Below, piece after piece: positions 7,703-16,433 of a stretch of DNA of 27,931 bases. The notes under the pieces were generated by a model that saw only the letters and a program-made list of their open reading frames with translations, had not been told where the DNA came from and ran no database searches. Origin of the DNA: an uncultured Porphyromonadaceae bacterium (GTDB lineage Bacteria; Bacteroidota; Bacteroidia; Bacteroidales; Barnesiellaceae_A); the NCBI GenBank assembly GCA_900542255.1, contig UQMR01000025.1, forward strand, positions 1 through 27,931, read 5' to 3'. A program made the translations under genes and the position numbers. Every line of letters begins with the position of its first letter. The stretch's first letter is position 1.

Positions 7703-8371
7703 CTAATACTGCCTGTCGCCAAAGATAGTAGTACCCACACGCACCATATTGCTCCCCTCGCGCACAGCTATCCCGTAATCGTGACTCATCCCCATAGAGA
7801 GCGTATCGAAACGAGGCAAGCCGAAACGAGAACGCGCCGCATCAAAAAGCCCCTTCAACGTAGCAAAGTCGGCAGCCACGCGGACTTCATCATCGGTATT
7901 CGAGGCCATGCCCATCAATCCTCGAATCGAAACATGGCGATACTCCTCGGGATGAAAATCCGCGAGAAAAGCAAGAGACTCATCAGGCGAGAATCCATAC
8001 TTCGTCTCCTCGGCAGCCACATGCACCTCCAACAAGCAATCTACCACCCGCCCGACACGAGCCGCCTGACGCTCTATCTCAGCGAGCAGCTTCACGCTAT
8101 CGACACTATGTATCAGCGATATATAAGGGACTATATAACGCACCTTGTTGGTTTGCAGATGGCCAATAAAATGCCATTGGATATCGGCCGGTAACACCTT
8201 GCGCTTCTCCTCCAACTCCTGCACACGGCTCTCCCCGAAAAGACGCTGCCCGGCGTGATAGGCTTCGAGCAACACCTCGGCCGGATGAAACTTCGATACC
8301 GCCACCAACGTCACACCCTCGGGCAACGAGCGGCGCACCCTATCGAGATGCTCTGCTACAAGCGAACTCAT
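7703..8371 (-). CDS. yggS: YggS/PLPBP family pyridoxal-phosphate homeostasis protein
   Basis: The product is 222 residues, the usual size. The PLP-binding lysine is K27 in TLVAVSKFHP. Other family blocks are LFGESRVQE, WHFIGHLQTNKVR, IHSVDS, GLMGMAS, LSMGMSHDYGIAV and NMVRVGTTIFG at the C-terminus. The single-domain TIM-barrel protein binds PLP without a known enzymatic reaction and keeps free PLP and some amino-acid pools in balance. The start ATG (8371-8369) overlaps the DUF4494 stop in an ATGA arrangement, so translation is coupled. The frame is open further upstream to 8506, but that extension lies wholly inside the neighbouring gene and is not used. Confidence 0.93.
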   Translation of the reverse strand: MSSLVAEHLDRVRRSLPEGVTLVAVSKFHPAEVLLEAYHAGQRLFGESRVQELEEKRKVLPADIQWHFIGHLQTNKVRYIVPYISLIHSVDSVKLLAEIERQAARVGRVVDCLLEVHVAAEETKYGFSPDESLAFLADFHPEEYRHVSIRGLMGMASNTDDEVRVAADFATLKGLFDAARSRFGLPRFDTLSMGMSHDYGIAVREGSNMVRVGTTIFGDRQY

Positions 8372-8850
8372 GACAGAGGCACCTCCTTCTCGGGAGATTG
8401 CGCTTTCGGGGCATCGGGAAGAGAAGCCCCATAAGAATATACGTCGAGGAGCAGAGTCTCCGTAATAGAGTTCACCTCCCAGTCGGCCATTGTCCCCTTC
8501 ATGCAAGCATTCAGGTTATCGAGAGCCGTAGCAAAATCTGCCGCTTGCACCAAGATATACGTAGCCGTACGTTTCTCCATGCCGCTTTTCTCATCGAGGG
8601 TAATAAAACAAATCTTGCATTTATACCATTTGTCGCCCCTCGCATCATAGTAGACATCGCTGTAATTAGCACGTTTAACAGCCGATACCGAAAACTCGCC
8701 CGAGATAAAGGGCTGCACCTCCTTGATAATGCGGGCCTCGGCCTCGGTAAACGAGAGCGCATCCACCAGATAAGGCTCCGTCACCTTCTTTTGGAGCCCG
8801 TTTTCGAGCATCTTATCATATTTTACTTTACATTCAAACCAGTTTGCCAT
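8368..8850 (-). CDS. DUF4494 family protein
   Basis: The product is 160 residues. It begins MANWFECKVKYDKMLENG and contains VTEPYLVDALSFTEAEARI, WYKCKICFITLDE and an ATYILVQAADF block, as in the DUF4494 proteins found widely in Bacteroidota, whose function is not established. No signal peptide or membrane segment is visible, so it should be cytosolic. The C-terminal 20 residues (proline, lysine, glutamate) look disordered. It lies 26 bases after guaD and overlaps yggS by four bases, so it is the middle gene of a guaD-DUF4494-yggS operon. Confidence 0.85.
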   Translation of the reverse strand: MANWFECKVKYDKMLENGLQKKVTEPYLVDALSFTEAEARIIKEVQPFISGEFSVSAVKRANYSDVYYDARGDKWYKCKICFITLDEKSGMEKRTATYILVQAADFATALDNLNACMKGTMADWEVNSITETLLLDVYSYGASLPDAPKAQSPEKEVPLS

Positions 8851-8876
8851 AATCTGTCAGAGATTAATATATTCAA

Positions 8877-9353
8877 TCAATAAGCTATTTTATCCTCTTT
8901 CACCTGCCATTTACGGAAAGCCGCAATAGCCTCATCACCCAGCACACGCACCGCAGGAATAGAACGCTTAGCCGGGTCGAGCGAAAGCTGCGTATATATA
9001 AAGGAGTCGTCGAAATCTATCTCCTTGGCATCATACTGCGTATTGGCATAGAAAATACGGTCTATATGAGCCCAATAGATAGCCGACAGGCACATAGGAC
9101 AAGGCTCGCACGACGTGTATATTTCACACCCCGACAAGTCGAAGGTTCCCAAATTCCGCGCCGCCTGGCGTATCGCCGACACCTCGGCATGAGCCGTCGG
9201 GTCATTATCGGCCGTAACGCGGTTTGCACCGCGGGCCACCACAACACCGTCCTTTACAATCACTGCGCCGAAAGGCCCGCCACCGTTATCTATATTTTCC
9301 ACAGAGAGAGCTATCGCCTCCCTCATCCACTCTTTTTGTTGTTCGGTAATCAT
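8877..9353 (-). CDS. guaD: guanine deaminase, cytidine-deaminase fold
   Basis: The product is 158 residues, about the length of Bacillus subtilis GuaD (156). The zinc/catalytic motif HAE is at 55-57 (DPTAHAEVSAIRQA) and PCPMC at 84-88 (TSCEPCPMCLSAIYWA). The later block IDFDDSFIYTQL matches the GuaD-specific C-terminal region that reaches into the partner subunit, which favours guanine deaminase (guanine to xanthine) over tRNA adenosine deaminase or cytosine deaminase. It is first in the guaD-DUF4494-yggS operon. A candidate -7 box TATTTTTG lies at 9385-9378. Substrate is inferred from motif resemblance. Confidence 0.88.
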   Translation of the reverse strand: MITEQQKEWMREAIALSVENIDNGGGPFGAVIVKDGVVVARGANRVTADNDPTAHAEVSAIRQAARNLGTFDLSGCEIYTSCEPCPMCLSAIYWAHIDRIFYANTQYDAKEIDFDDSFIYTQLSLDPAKRSIPAVRVLGDEAIAAFRKWQVKEDKIAY

Positions 9354-9377
9354 TTTATTATAATACTATGTTCCTTG

Positions 9378-9385
9378 CAAAAATA
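9378..9385 (-). promoter_or_regulatory. candidate -7 box upstream of guaD
   Basis: TATTTTTG on the minus strand matches TAnnTTTG and lies 25 bases before the guaD start codon. The -33 position (about 9405-9408) reads GTGT, a poor match, so the promoter is only moderately supported. Confidence 0.4.
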
Positions 9386-9423
9386 ATCATAATGACGACA
9401 CAATACACCTGTACGACGACAAA

Positions 9424-10026
9424 TCAGCGAGCATACGAGCGGTTTATCATGTCTATATAATCAAGAAGCTCCTCGCGCCCCGTTTTCTCCTCAGACGAAG
9501 TGACAAATAAAGGCGGGAGCTCCTCCCACGTTTCTCGCAACAAGGCCTTATACGCCTCAACATTACGCGCGAGCGCCGTTTTTGTCACCTTATCGGCTTT
9601 GGTAAATACCAGCGCAAACGGCACGCCATTCTCGCCCAAAAAGTCGATAAACTCCAAGTCTATCTTCTGCGGTTCATGACGGCAATCAATAAGCAGGAAG
9701 AGGCAAGTCATAGCATCGCGCCTCAATATATACTCCTTTATGATACGCTCTATATCCCCGCGAGCCTCTCTGCTACGGCGTGCATAACCATAACCGGGCA
9801 AATCCACTATGTACCAACTATCATCGACCACAAAATGGTTTATCAACATAGTTTTCCCGGGTGTTGCCGAAGTCATAGCAAGCGACTTACGGCCGGTAAG
9901 CATATTGATAAGCGACGATTTGCCCACATTAGAACGGCCTATAAAGGCATATTCGGGCATACCGGTATCGGGACATTTGCTTACATCGGTATTACTGATA
10001 ACAAAACGGGCATTCTTCACTTCCAT
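9424..10026 (-). CDS. engB: ribosome-biogenesis GTPase EngB/YsxC
   Basis: The product is 200 residues from the ATG at 10026. An alternative ATG at 10038 would add four residues. All GTPase motifs are present: G1 GRSNVGKSS (30-38), G2 Thr in SATPGKT (53-59), G3 DLPGYG (75-80), G4 TKAD (142-145) and G5 TSSEEKTG near 175. EngB assists assembly of the large ribosomal subunit and is usually essential. The N-terminal motif FVISNTD and the [15 protein letters not shown] block are characteristic. Its upstream region is the 84-bp tandem repeat array, whose nearest unit supplies a promoter (10089-10120). It is transcribed separately from guaD, which has its own -7 box. Confidence 0.95.
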   Translation of the reverse strand: MEVKNARFVISNTDVSKCPDTGMPEYAFIGRSNVGKSSLINMLTGRKSLAMTSATPGKTMLINHFVVDDSWYIVDLPGYGYARRSREARGDIERIIKEYILRRDAMTCLFLLIDCRHEPQKIDLEFIDFLGENGVPFALVFTKADKVTKTALARNVEAYKALLRETWEELPPLFVTSSEEKTGREELLDYIDMINRSYAR

Positions 10027-10088
10027 ACTTATATACATTTACAAGATTGCAACGGCCACCATACAGCCGTCGTCAAAAACCGTGCCGA

Positions 10089-10120
10089 CAAAGATAGTGA
10101 AAGGCGAGCGCAGAGCCAAA
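10089..10120 (-). promoter_or_regulatory. promoter of engB inside repeat unit 1
   Basis: TTTG (10120-10117), a 20-base spacer and TATCTTTG (10096-10089) on the minus strand match the Bacteroidota -33/-7 consensus. Initiation would fall near 10082, giving a leader of 45-55 bases to engB. The same sequence recurs in the further repeat units. Confidence 0.7.
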
Positions 10121-10677
10121 CGAAAACAAAGTTTTCAAGTGCAGGCTTTGCCGAGCCGCAGCCTATCTTATCCAAAGATAGTGAAAGGCGAGAGCAGAGA
10201 CCGGCGGAAACGAAGTTTTCAAGTGCGGGCTATGCCGAGCCGCATCCCATCTTATCCAAAGATAGCGAAAGGCGAGCGCAGAGACCGGCGGAAACGAAGT
10301 TTTCAAGCTCCGGCTCTGCCGAGCCGCAGCCTATCTTATCCAAAGATAGCGAAAGGCGAGCGCAGAGCCAAACGAAAACGAAGTTTTCAAGCTCCGGCTC
10401 TGCCGAGCCGCAGCCTATCTTATCCAAAGATAGCGAAAGGCGAGCGCAGAGCCAAACGAAAACGAAGTTTTCAAGCTCCGGCTCTGCCGAGCCGCAGCCT
10501 ATCTTATCCAAAGATAGTGAAAGGCGAGCGCAGAGACCGGCGAAAACGAAGTTTTCAAGCTCCGGCTCTGCCGAGCCGCAGCCTATCTTATGTAAAGATA
10601 GTGAAAGGCGAGCGCAGAGACCGGCGGAAACAAAGTTTTCAAGTGCAGGCTTTGCCGAGCCGACTCCTGTCTTATCA
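10090..10677. repeat. seven 84-bp tandem repeats
   Basis: The motif AAAGATAG(T/C)GAAAGGCGAG begins at 10090, 10174, 10258, 10342, 10426, 10510 and 10594, so the period is exactly 84 in every unit and there is no indel. Units 4 and 5 appear identical. Units 1 and 7 share a variant centre (TGCAGGCTTTGCCGAG), while 3-6 share GCTCCGGCTCTGCCGAG. Each unit holds short inverted repeats: GAAAAC/GTTTTC (some units GGAAAC), CGGCTC/GAGCCG (best in units 3-6) and CTATCTT/AAGATAG across unit borders (imperfect at unit 2/3). A TATCTTTG -7 box points toward engB in six of seven units, and the -33 TTTG is kept in units 1, 4 and 5. Because 84 is a multiple of three, long meaningless frames stay open through the array. 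Confidence 0.97.
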
Positions 10678-10716
10678 AAAAACAGGGGCTATGCCACATC
10701 CCGTGGTATAGCCCCT
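10676..10716 (-). terminator. intrinsic terminator after the pectinesterase gene
   Basis: Arms at 10684-10697 and 10703-10716 (AGGGGCTATGCCAC / GTGGTATAGCCCCT, one G-U type mismatch) enclose a five-base loop. On the minus strand they are followed by GTTTTTTGAT, a six-T tract. It lies about 55 bases past the stop codon, at the border with the repeat array. Confidence 0.9.
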
Positions 10717-10770
10717 ACAAATTATTCGTATATAAGGACGAAAATCAATATCTTTTCACGTCAGAAAGCC

Positions 10771-13700
10771 TTAGCGGACATTCACCTTCACTACCCTATC
10801 GGCAGCCTTCACGATGTAATTGCCGTCCGGCATATAGAACGACACATTGCGGTCGCAAGAGATACTCCTTACCACCCGGCCCGACATATCGTAAACCGTA
10901 ATATCGGTATTCTCACCAATACCACGCACATACACCGTGTTGCCGGCAGCAAAGACCGAAATACCCGTTACCTCATGCCGCTCTACCGCAGTAGGCCAAG
11001 AAATCTGTGTAGTGGCAGCATCGCTCAAAGCGCCATACTCGTTGACCGATTGCACACTCAGCTCATTCGGGTCGGCATCAGCAGCCGCTACCCCATACAC
11101 AGGAGCAGCAGGGACCGTATACGTCAGCTCAAACGAATTATCGGTAGTAATTCCCACTACCTGGCCGCCAATCTTCACCACATAACAGATGGCATACTGG
11201 TCATCCTCCCACTCTATGCGCATCCGATTATCTACAAAATAGTGGTCCAACATGGCAGGCGTTGCAGCCTTCTCTATAACCGGAAGCGGATTCCACTTAC
11301 CCACAGCCGGATGGTCGCTGCCATCGCCCGACAATACATTTTCTATCGTATATTGGGCAGCCTCCTCATCGGTAAGGAAGTTTTTGGTCGTGTTATACTC
11401 GTTGCCGTCGCGGTCGTAATAAGTGGCGCGCGATTCGGTATTCATCGGCTCACCGTCGGCATTCCACATATTATATACAGCCCACAGACGCGGTATGCCA
11501 CCCATGCGTTCATACCACAAGCCCTCATAGGTATTGACATGGCACTCAGTATCGATAAATACCGTTACAGGACTGTTATTCCACGGACGGCCAAACCAAA
11601 CCTGCGTTTCCAACGGGTTGCCCGGGGCTGTAATAAGAGTATTCTTAAATACATATCCCCAACGTGTACAGTTTGTTTCGCCGGTCAGGTCGGTCAAGTC
11701 GTCATAGTGTCCCGGAGCGACAATATAACCGCCCGAGTTACGCACTACGTTGATGGTACAACCGTCGAAGTAGACATCGCCGCCGCCGTATATAAAGTCG
11801 ACAGCACCCTCAATCATACAGTTATTGAAGAAATTGCGGTCACGATAGTGATACACCGCGCTACCTGCGGCGGCCGTGTTGCCCTCATTGCGGTTGCGCG
11901 TCTTGGGCGAAAGATAGGTATCTTGGTAAGAACGGATATTACAGTTATTGAAAGTCACACGGTCACCCTCCACATAGAGCGCCAGAGCCTGCGGACCCTC
12001 CTCGCGGTTCACCGTCCACCACTCGTTATCTATCGTAAGATTTTCGGCATAGAAATCGTTTGCCATCACTACCAAGGTAGCCGAGTTCGAGACATCATAC
12101 CAGTGTTTCTCGGGGGCATCTACGTCGCCGCCCGAAACACGGTCTTGCGCGATAACAACGCCATCGCGGTCTTGTCCTATCAGGTGTATATACGGCTTAT
12201 AAACATAGAGGATGTTACCGGGCGTAGATGTCGCGGTGGTCGCAGTCTGGTTCGATGCCGCATCGGTATAATAGAACTCCTTATTTGTCTGATTCATTTC
12301 GGCAATAACTTTCGGGTCGCCGTTGGGGTCATTGTAATAGCCATTCTTGATGAAAATGAGCCAAGGCTCGGTACGGTCGGCCGGAGCAGCCTCTATGGCC
12401 TCCCAAATAGTTTTGTACTGTCCTATCGCCTCATCAGTTGCCGGAACGGTAGCCGCCAGCGAACCGTCGACAATAGCATGGAACACATGCTTGTCGGGAA
12501 CAGGACGACTCATCGTCGTAAAGTTGAGCACAATATCCTCGGCCGTAGCAACGCCCGACGCATTTACAATCATACCGGCAGGCAGCGTCACGGTGTAAGG
12601 AGTATCATAATCGAGACCCGAATAATTGAACACCAACGAATTGGAAACCACACGAGGAGTCAATGTCTCGCCATTGAGCAATACCGGGAACTCACCGTCT
12701 GCCAGAACTATCTTCTTATCGAAGGTAAACGTTATCGTACCCGATGCCGATGCCGTATTACTGCCTTGGGCAGGCGTAGTGGCTATTACGGCCGGAGCTA
12801 CGGGGTCATAAACAACTATGGGGTCGGCAAAAACATATATGTCGGTCACACCTGTTCCGTCATTGCCCGAGCCCAAGATATTGCCCGTGCTTATCCAACG
12901 AATCCATACCGTCTCCTTGTCGTTGCATTCGGCAGGCAGTTCGGCATTCAACGGATACCAAGCCTCGGCAGTCCCATAGCTTACAGAAGCAAGGTCGTGG
13001 AACTCAACTCCATCGACAGAGTATTGCATCGTTTGCGTTTCGTAATACGAGTAGCTGCCCATGAGCATCGCCGACTCGACCTTCACATTTTCATAATCTT
13101 TGGTAGAGAACGTAGCCTCGAAATAACGGTTGTCACCGGCAATATCTGTAGCCCATTTGAGAACACATCTCTTGCCCAATCTTTGATTATTCAACCACGC
13201 ACGATTGGTTCCGTCGGCCAAATACATGCGGAACATACCCCTGTTGGCAGCCGCTGAATAATAATAGGCAGCCTGTCCATTACGGTCGGCAGGCTCGGGG
13301 TCGAAGTCCCAACCCACAATGAAATCCTCTTCAACAAAATTAGCCGTCACTTCGGTATCGCCGGCAATCGTGAGCTTGCGCACTTTTTCGGTCGTACCAT
13401 CTTCCCATCCGGTAAAGGTAGCCACACGAGTATCTATGGCCGTCAAAGTAACTTCTGTTCCCACAGGAAGATAACCGTTGTCGGGCTCGGGAGAGATGGT
13501 ATATTTACCATTTCGTGACGAGGTATTGACCGTTATTTTATATAAATCGAGCATCTCAAAGTTGGCTATCACCGACTTATCGGCATCGAGCAAAAGCTCA
13601 AACGAAGCCTCTGTCGAGAGCTTCTCACCGGTTGTAGCATCTGTCCAGTTGGCAAACTCATAGCCGAAATTGGCCTCGGCCTTCAAATTCACCGTCGTAT

Positions 13701-14388
13701 TGATGTCATAGCTGTCGGCAGGCGGTGTAACCGTTATTACACCGGCGCCCTCTATATTTAACGCTGTGGTAAGCGAAACTTGCGGCTCGGTCGAGACATA
13801 CTCTCCGTAAATCCACAAGTCGGCCATATAGGCGTTAGAACCTGTATTCATATTATAAAATTGGAGCATAACGCCGGCATCGCCTGCCTGTTTGCCCAGC
13901 TCGGCAAGTTTGGCCGTAACATCCACCTCCACCTTCACACCGGCGCGGGCATTACCTACGATAAGCGTATTATACACGACATCCCACGAGGCACCGCCAT
14001 CTACCGACACCTTCATACCCCAGCCACGGTCATCACCGGTAGCCGCGTGATTGTAAACAATGCGAGTGATAGATTGGAGAGCCGACAGGGTAATCGTAGC
14101 CTCCGACTTGTTACTCATAAGATACCCCACCGTCATATCGGGCACCGGATTTTTTGTATTTTCTTGTACAGTAGTACCATCGGTTACAATACGTACATTC
14201 TCGAAACTGAAAGTAAACTCCTCGTTGGAGAAATCAGTTACCTGCGTTACAGGTGCTGCATCATAATTGTAGCCGGTCGTAGTCCAACCCTCATTGAATC
14301 CCGAGTAATAGAGCAACCGCTCATCGGCACGGGAAGCCATGGTAATAACCACGCAGCCCAGGGCAGCCAATAAAATCTTTTTGTGCAT
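10771..14388 (-). CDS. secreted multidomain pectin methylesterase (CE8)
   Basis: The product is 1205 residues. After a signal peptide (cut near residue 21) come a beta-sandwich-like region (25-198), two InlB-B/Listeria-Bacteroides-type repeats (about 203-278 and 282-351, each ending in the ANF motif), a second beta-rich module (355-525), an SbsA-like Ig domain (about 530-626), then a right-handed beta-helix pectinesterase domain (about 635-1000). Catalytic-site motifs are present: Q800 (GPQALALY), Q822/D823 (SYQDTYL), D864 (GAVDFIYGG) and R934 (FGRPW). The last 70 residues (ITVYDMSGRVVRSI ... VVKVNVR) look like a T9SS sorting domain. It removes methyl esters from homogalacturonan at the cell surface or outside the cell. 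It lies downstream of the acetylesterase gene past a terminator, with no clear promoter of its own. Confidence 0.92.
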   Translation of the reverse strand: MHKKILLAALGCVVITMASRADERLLYYSGFNEGWTTTGYNYDAAPVTQVTDFSNEEFTFSFENVRIVTDGTTVQENTKNPVPDMTVGYLMSNKSEATITLSALQSITRIVYNHAATGDDRGWGMKVSVDGGASWDVVYNTLIVGNARAGVKVEVDVTAKLAELGKQAGDAGVMLQFYNMNTGSNAYMADLWIYGEYVSTEPQVSLTTALNIEGAGVITVTPPADSYDINTTVNLKAEANFGYEFANWTDATTGEKLSTEASFELLLDADKSVIANFEMLDLYKITVNTSSRNGKYTISPEPDNGYLPVGTEVTLTAIDTRVATFTGWEDGTTEKVRKLTIAGDTEVTANFVEEDFIVGWDFDPEPADRNGQAAYYYSAAANRGMFRMYLADGTNRAWLNNQRLGKRCVLKWATDIAGDNRYFEATFSTKDYENVKVESAMLMGSYSYYETQTMQYSVDGVEFHDLASVSYGTAEAWYPLNAELPAECNDKETVWIRWISTGNILGSGNDGTGVTDIYVFADPIVVYDPVAPAVIATTPAQGSNTASASGTITFTFDKKIVLADGEFPVLLNGETLTPRVVSNSLVFNYSGLDYDTPYTVTLPAGMIVNASGVATAEDIVLNFTTMSRPVPDKHVFHAIVDGSLAATVPATDEAIGQYKTIWEAIEAAPADRTEPWLIFIKNGYYNDPNGDPKVIAEMNQTNKEFYYTDAASNQTATTATSTPGNILYVYKPYIHLIGQDRDGVVIAQDRVSGGDVDAPEKHWYDVSNSATLVVMANDFYAENLTIDNEWWTVNREEGPQALALYVEGDRVTFNNCNIRSYQDTYLSPKTRNRNEGNTAAAGSAVYHYRDRNFFNNCMIEGAVDFIYGGGDVYFDGCTINVVRNSGGYIVAPGHYDDLTDLTGETNCTRWGYVFKNTLITAPGNPLETQVWFGRPWNNSPVTVFIDTECHVNTYEGLWYERMGGIPRLWAVYNMWNADGEPMNTESRATYYDRDGNEYNTTKNFLTDEEAAQYTIENVLSGDGSDHPAVGKWNPLPVIEKAATPAMLDHYFVDNRMRIEWEDDQYAICYVVKIGGQVVGITTDNSFELTYTVPAAPVYGVAAADADPNELSVQSVNEYGALSDAATTQISWPTAVERHEVTGISVFAAGNTVYVRGIGENTDITVYDMSGRVVRSISCDRNVSFYMPDGNYIVKAADRVVKVNVR

Positions 14389-14430
14389 AGTTTATAATGA
14401 ATAATATATTATTAGAAATAAGAGATTCAA

Positions 14431-14467
14431 TCAAAAAGCTACCCGGCTTGTAATGCCGGGTAGCTTT
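14431..14467 (-). terminator. terminator between acetylesterase and pectinesterase genes
   Basis: Perfect 13-bp arms at 14435-14447 and 14455-14467 (AAAGCTACCCGGC / GCCGGGTAGCTTT) with a seven-base loop, followed on the minus strand by TTTTTGA. It starts 15 bases past the acetylesterase stop codon and 47 bases before the pectinesterase start, so pectinesterase transcription must come from read-through or a promoter I cannot see. Confidence 0.88.
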
Positions 14468-14482
14468 GTCCCGTGACACTGA

Positions 14483-16378
14483 TCAACGAACTACTTTAAG
14501 CGTGTTTTCACCGCTACGGGCTACATATACACCTTGCGGCAAGGCATGCAGGTCAAGGTCGCCCGTTCCGTAAGCAACACATGCACCAGCCAGGTTATAA
14601 ACCGTCAATGCCACTCCGGCCTCACCGCGCAATGTCGTGCCTTCATATCGCAAGTTATTCTCGCGACGAGGAGTCTCAACAGCACCCGTTGCCGATACCA
14701 CGCCTCCGATATATAAGTTGGAGAGACATATTGTTTTACCGGTAGCTTCGCCATTGTACCACGGATAGATACGTAACAAAAGAGTCTTGCCGGCGGGAAC
14801 TTTCACCATAGGTACCGCCTCGATGGCATACATCGTATTCTTGGCGTTTTTAAGATTCTCCGATATAACCATCTGATTGGCAAAATTTTCCTCTATCGAA
14901 TACTCTACACGCCAAATCATGCCGCTGCCACCCGAACCGCCGATATATATACCTATCGTATCTACCGTCATCTCGCTGCCGGGATTGGCCGTAACCCCAA
15001 ACTGTATGTAACGGTCGCTCACGGCATCAATCTCTCCGGCCGGCCACACATCGCCCTCTATGCAGTTGCGTTGCGTTTTGTAACCTGCCTCTATGCCACT
15101 CTCTTCGGGCCACACAACATCGCTTCCGGGCGAAGCATAACTCTTGGCATACATCTTGCTCCACGACTCGGCTACCGGCGTAACAGGGCCTTCGGCCACA
15201 TAATCAGAGGTTTTCGAGAGGTCCCAGAAAACGCTGAAAGGCTCACCGTCTGTAAGGTCTACCACCTCTAAGGTCATGGGTACAGAGTTTTCCACATTAC
15301 CGTTGGTAACCGTCAGCACACCCTCCAAGATACCGGCCTCCGAGCCTACGCCTTTTACAACGAAGCGCGTAAGGGCAAGAGCACCGTCGGTGTAAGGAAT
15401 ATCGATAGAAGATTGGAATGCGACACCGTCGGCGCTGACAGTAAACGGCTCCGTAGCCGAAATGGTAATGTTACCCTCGGCAGGCACAAGGTCCATACCC
15501 ATAACGGTACATTCGTAGGTCTTCACGGCATTGGGATAGCCTCTGCCGAAATCTATTGCAGAGGGATTTACAATAATAGAAGCCTCGGCATTGACATACT
15601 CTGCAAGAATACCCTGACGCACCATATCTTGTGCCACCAAGCGTGCAAAAAGCATGGCACCCGTAGCCGATGTGTGCGTATTGTCATCTGCACAGTAGAG
15701 TTGAGCCGTCGCCTCTTCCACCCCATAAGCCTCTACGAGCTGGGCGGTCATCTCGGTATGGTCTATAAGAAGCACTCCTTTCTCATCGGCAACCTCTTTC
15801 ATCGCAAGCACATAGTCGAGGTCGTGCGAGCCATCGGTACTGAGGTTGTGACGACCCTTTTGCGTAATCTTGCCGTCGCTGCCGAAATATTTACGCACAA
15901 TGGGCGTAACCAACACCGGGGTAGCGTCCAGAGCACGCGTTTCGTCGACATACTTGCGCAGGTACTCTTTGTAGGTCCCGAAAGGACTTGTTCCGCGCGT
16001 GTCGGCAACCACACTGTCGGGATATTGGGCTTGCAACTCGTCACCATCCACGCCATCGTTTTTCTCGTCGTTATGGGCAAACTGTATGAACACATAGTCG
16101 CCGGCTTCAATCTGTTGCTTCACCGTCGTCCAGTAGGGAGCTTCGTTATAGAAACTCTTGGAGCTCGCCCCGCTTTTAGCACGGTTATTGACCTCGATAT
16201 CGCCCATAAAAAATTGATTGAACATCTGTCCCCAACCGCGTTTGTCGGTAGTACCTTCTTCATAATTGGCCATCGTAGAATCGCCGATGGTATGAACTTT
16301 GAGTGCCTGCGCATCGTTCATCGAGAAAAACGACAATGCGCAAGTAGCAGCACATAAAAGAGAAAAATTGTGTTTCAT
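14483..16378 (-). CDS. secreted SGNH esterase, rhamnogalacturonan acetylesterase type (CE12)
   Basis: The product is 631 residues from ATG 16378. ATG 16384 would add two. A signal peptide (about residues 1-25) leads into an SGNH hydrolase domain with the catalytic Ser34 in HTIGDSTMANY, the block-II NRAKSGASSKSF, the block-III Asn in QFAHND (99-104), and the D232/H235 pair in CADDNTH. This layout fits rhamnogalacturonan acetylesterase, which removes acetyl groups from pectin side regions. A beta-rich middle and C-terminal part follow, and the last residues (LTVYNLAGACVAYG ... VYVARSGENTLKVVR) resemble a T9SS sorting domain. It has its own -7 box (16434-16441) with a direct-repeat operator just upstream, and lies next to the membrane AraC-type regulator gene. 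Confidence 0.9.
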   Translation of the reverse strand: MKHNFSLLCAATCALSFFSMNDAQALKVHTIGDSTMANYEEGTTDKRGWGQMFNQFFMGDIEVNNRAKSGASSKSFYNEAPYWTTVKQQIEAGDYVFIQFAHNDEKNDGVDGDELQAQYPDSVVADTRGTSPFGTYKEYLRKYVDETRALDATPVLVTPIVRKYFGSDGKITQKGRHNLSTDGSHDLDYVLAMKEVADEKGVLLIDHTEMTAQLVEAYGVEEATAQLYCADDNTHTSATGAMLFARLVAQDMVRQGILAEYVNAEASIIVNPSAIDFGRGYPNAVKTYECTVMGMDLVPAEGNITISATEPFTVSADGVAFQSSIDIPYTDGALALTRFVVKGVGSEAGILEGVLTVTNGNVENSVPMTLEVVDLTDGEPFSVFWDLSKTSDYVAEGPVTPVAESWSKMYAKSYASPGSDVVWPEESGIEAGYKTQRNCIEGDVWPAGEIDAVSDRYIQFGVTANPGSEMTVDTIGIYIGGSGGSGMIWRVEYSIEENFANQMVISENLKNAKNTMYAIEAVPMVKVPAGKTLLLRIYPWYNGEATGKTICLSNLYIGGVVSATGAVETPRRENNLRYEGTTLRGEAGVALTVYNLAGACVAYGTGDLDLHALPQGVYVARSGENTLKVVR

Positions 16379-16433
16379 TATCATATCTGTTTTTTGTGTT
16401 TTCTGGCATTTATGCAATCGCATTTCGACGGCA

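Noticed and set aside
8372..8506. A 5' extension of yggS to 8506
   Set aside because: It lies inside the DUF4494 coding sequence, and the ATGA overlap start at 8371 gives the standard YggS length.
10230..10511. A minus-strand 93-codon repetitive frame in the array
   Set aside because: It is a by-product of the 84-bp period, with no ribosome site and no family resemblance.
10090..10677. The repeat array as a CRISPR locus
   Set aside because: The units are contiguous with no unique spacers between them, and no cas genes are near.
9676..13257. A plus-strand open frame of 1193 codons spanning engB, the repeat array and part of the pectinesterase gene
   Set aside because: It is antisense to two genes with full catalytic motifs, has low-complexity Arg/Ile/His composition, and stays open through the array only because the 84-bp period is a multiple of three.
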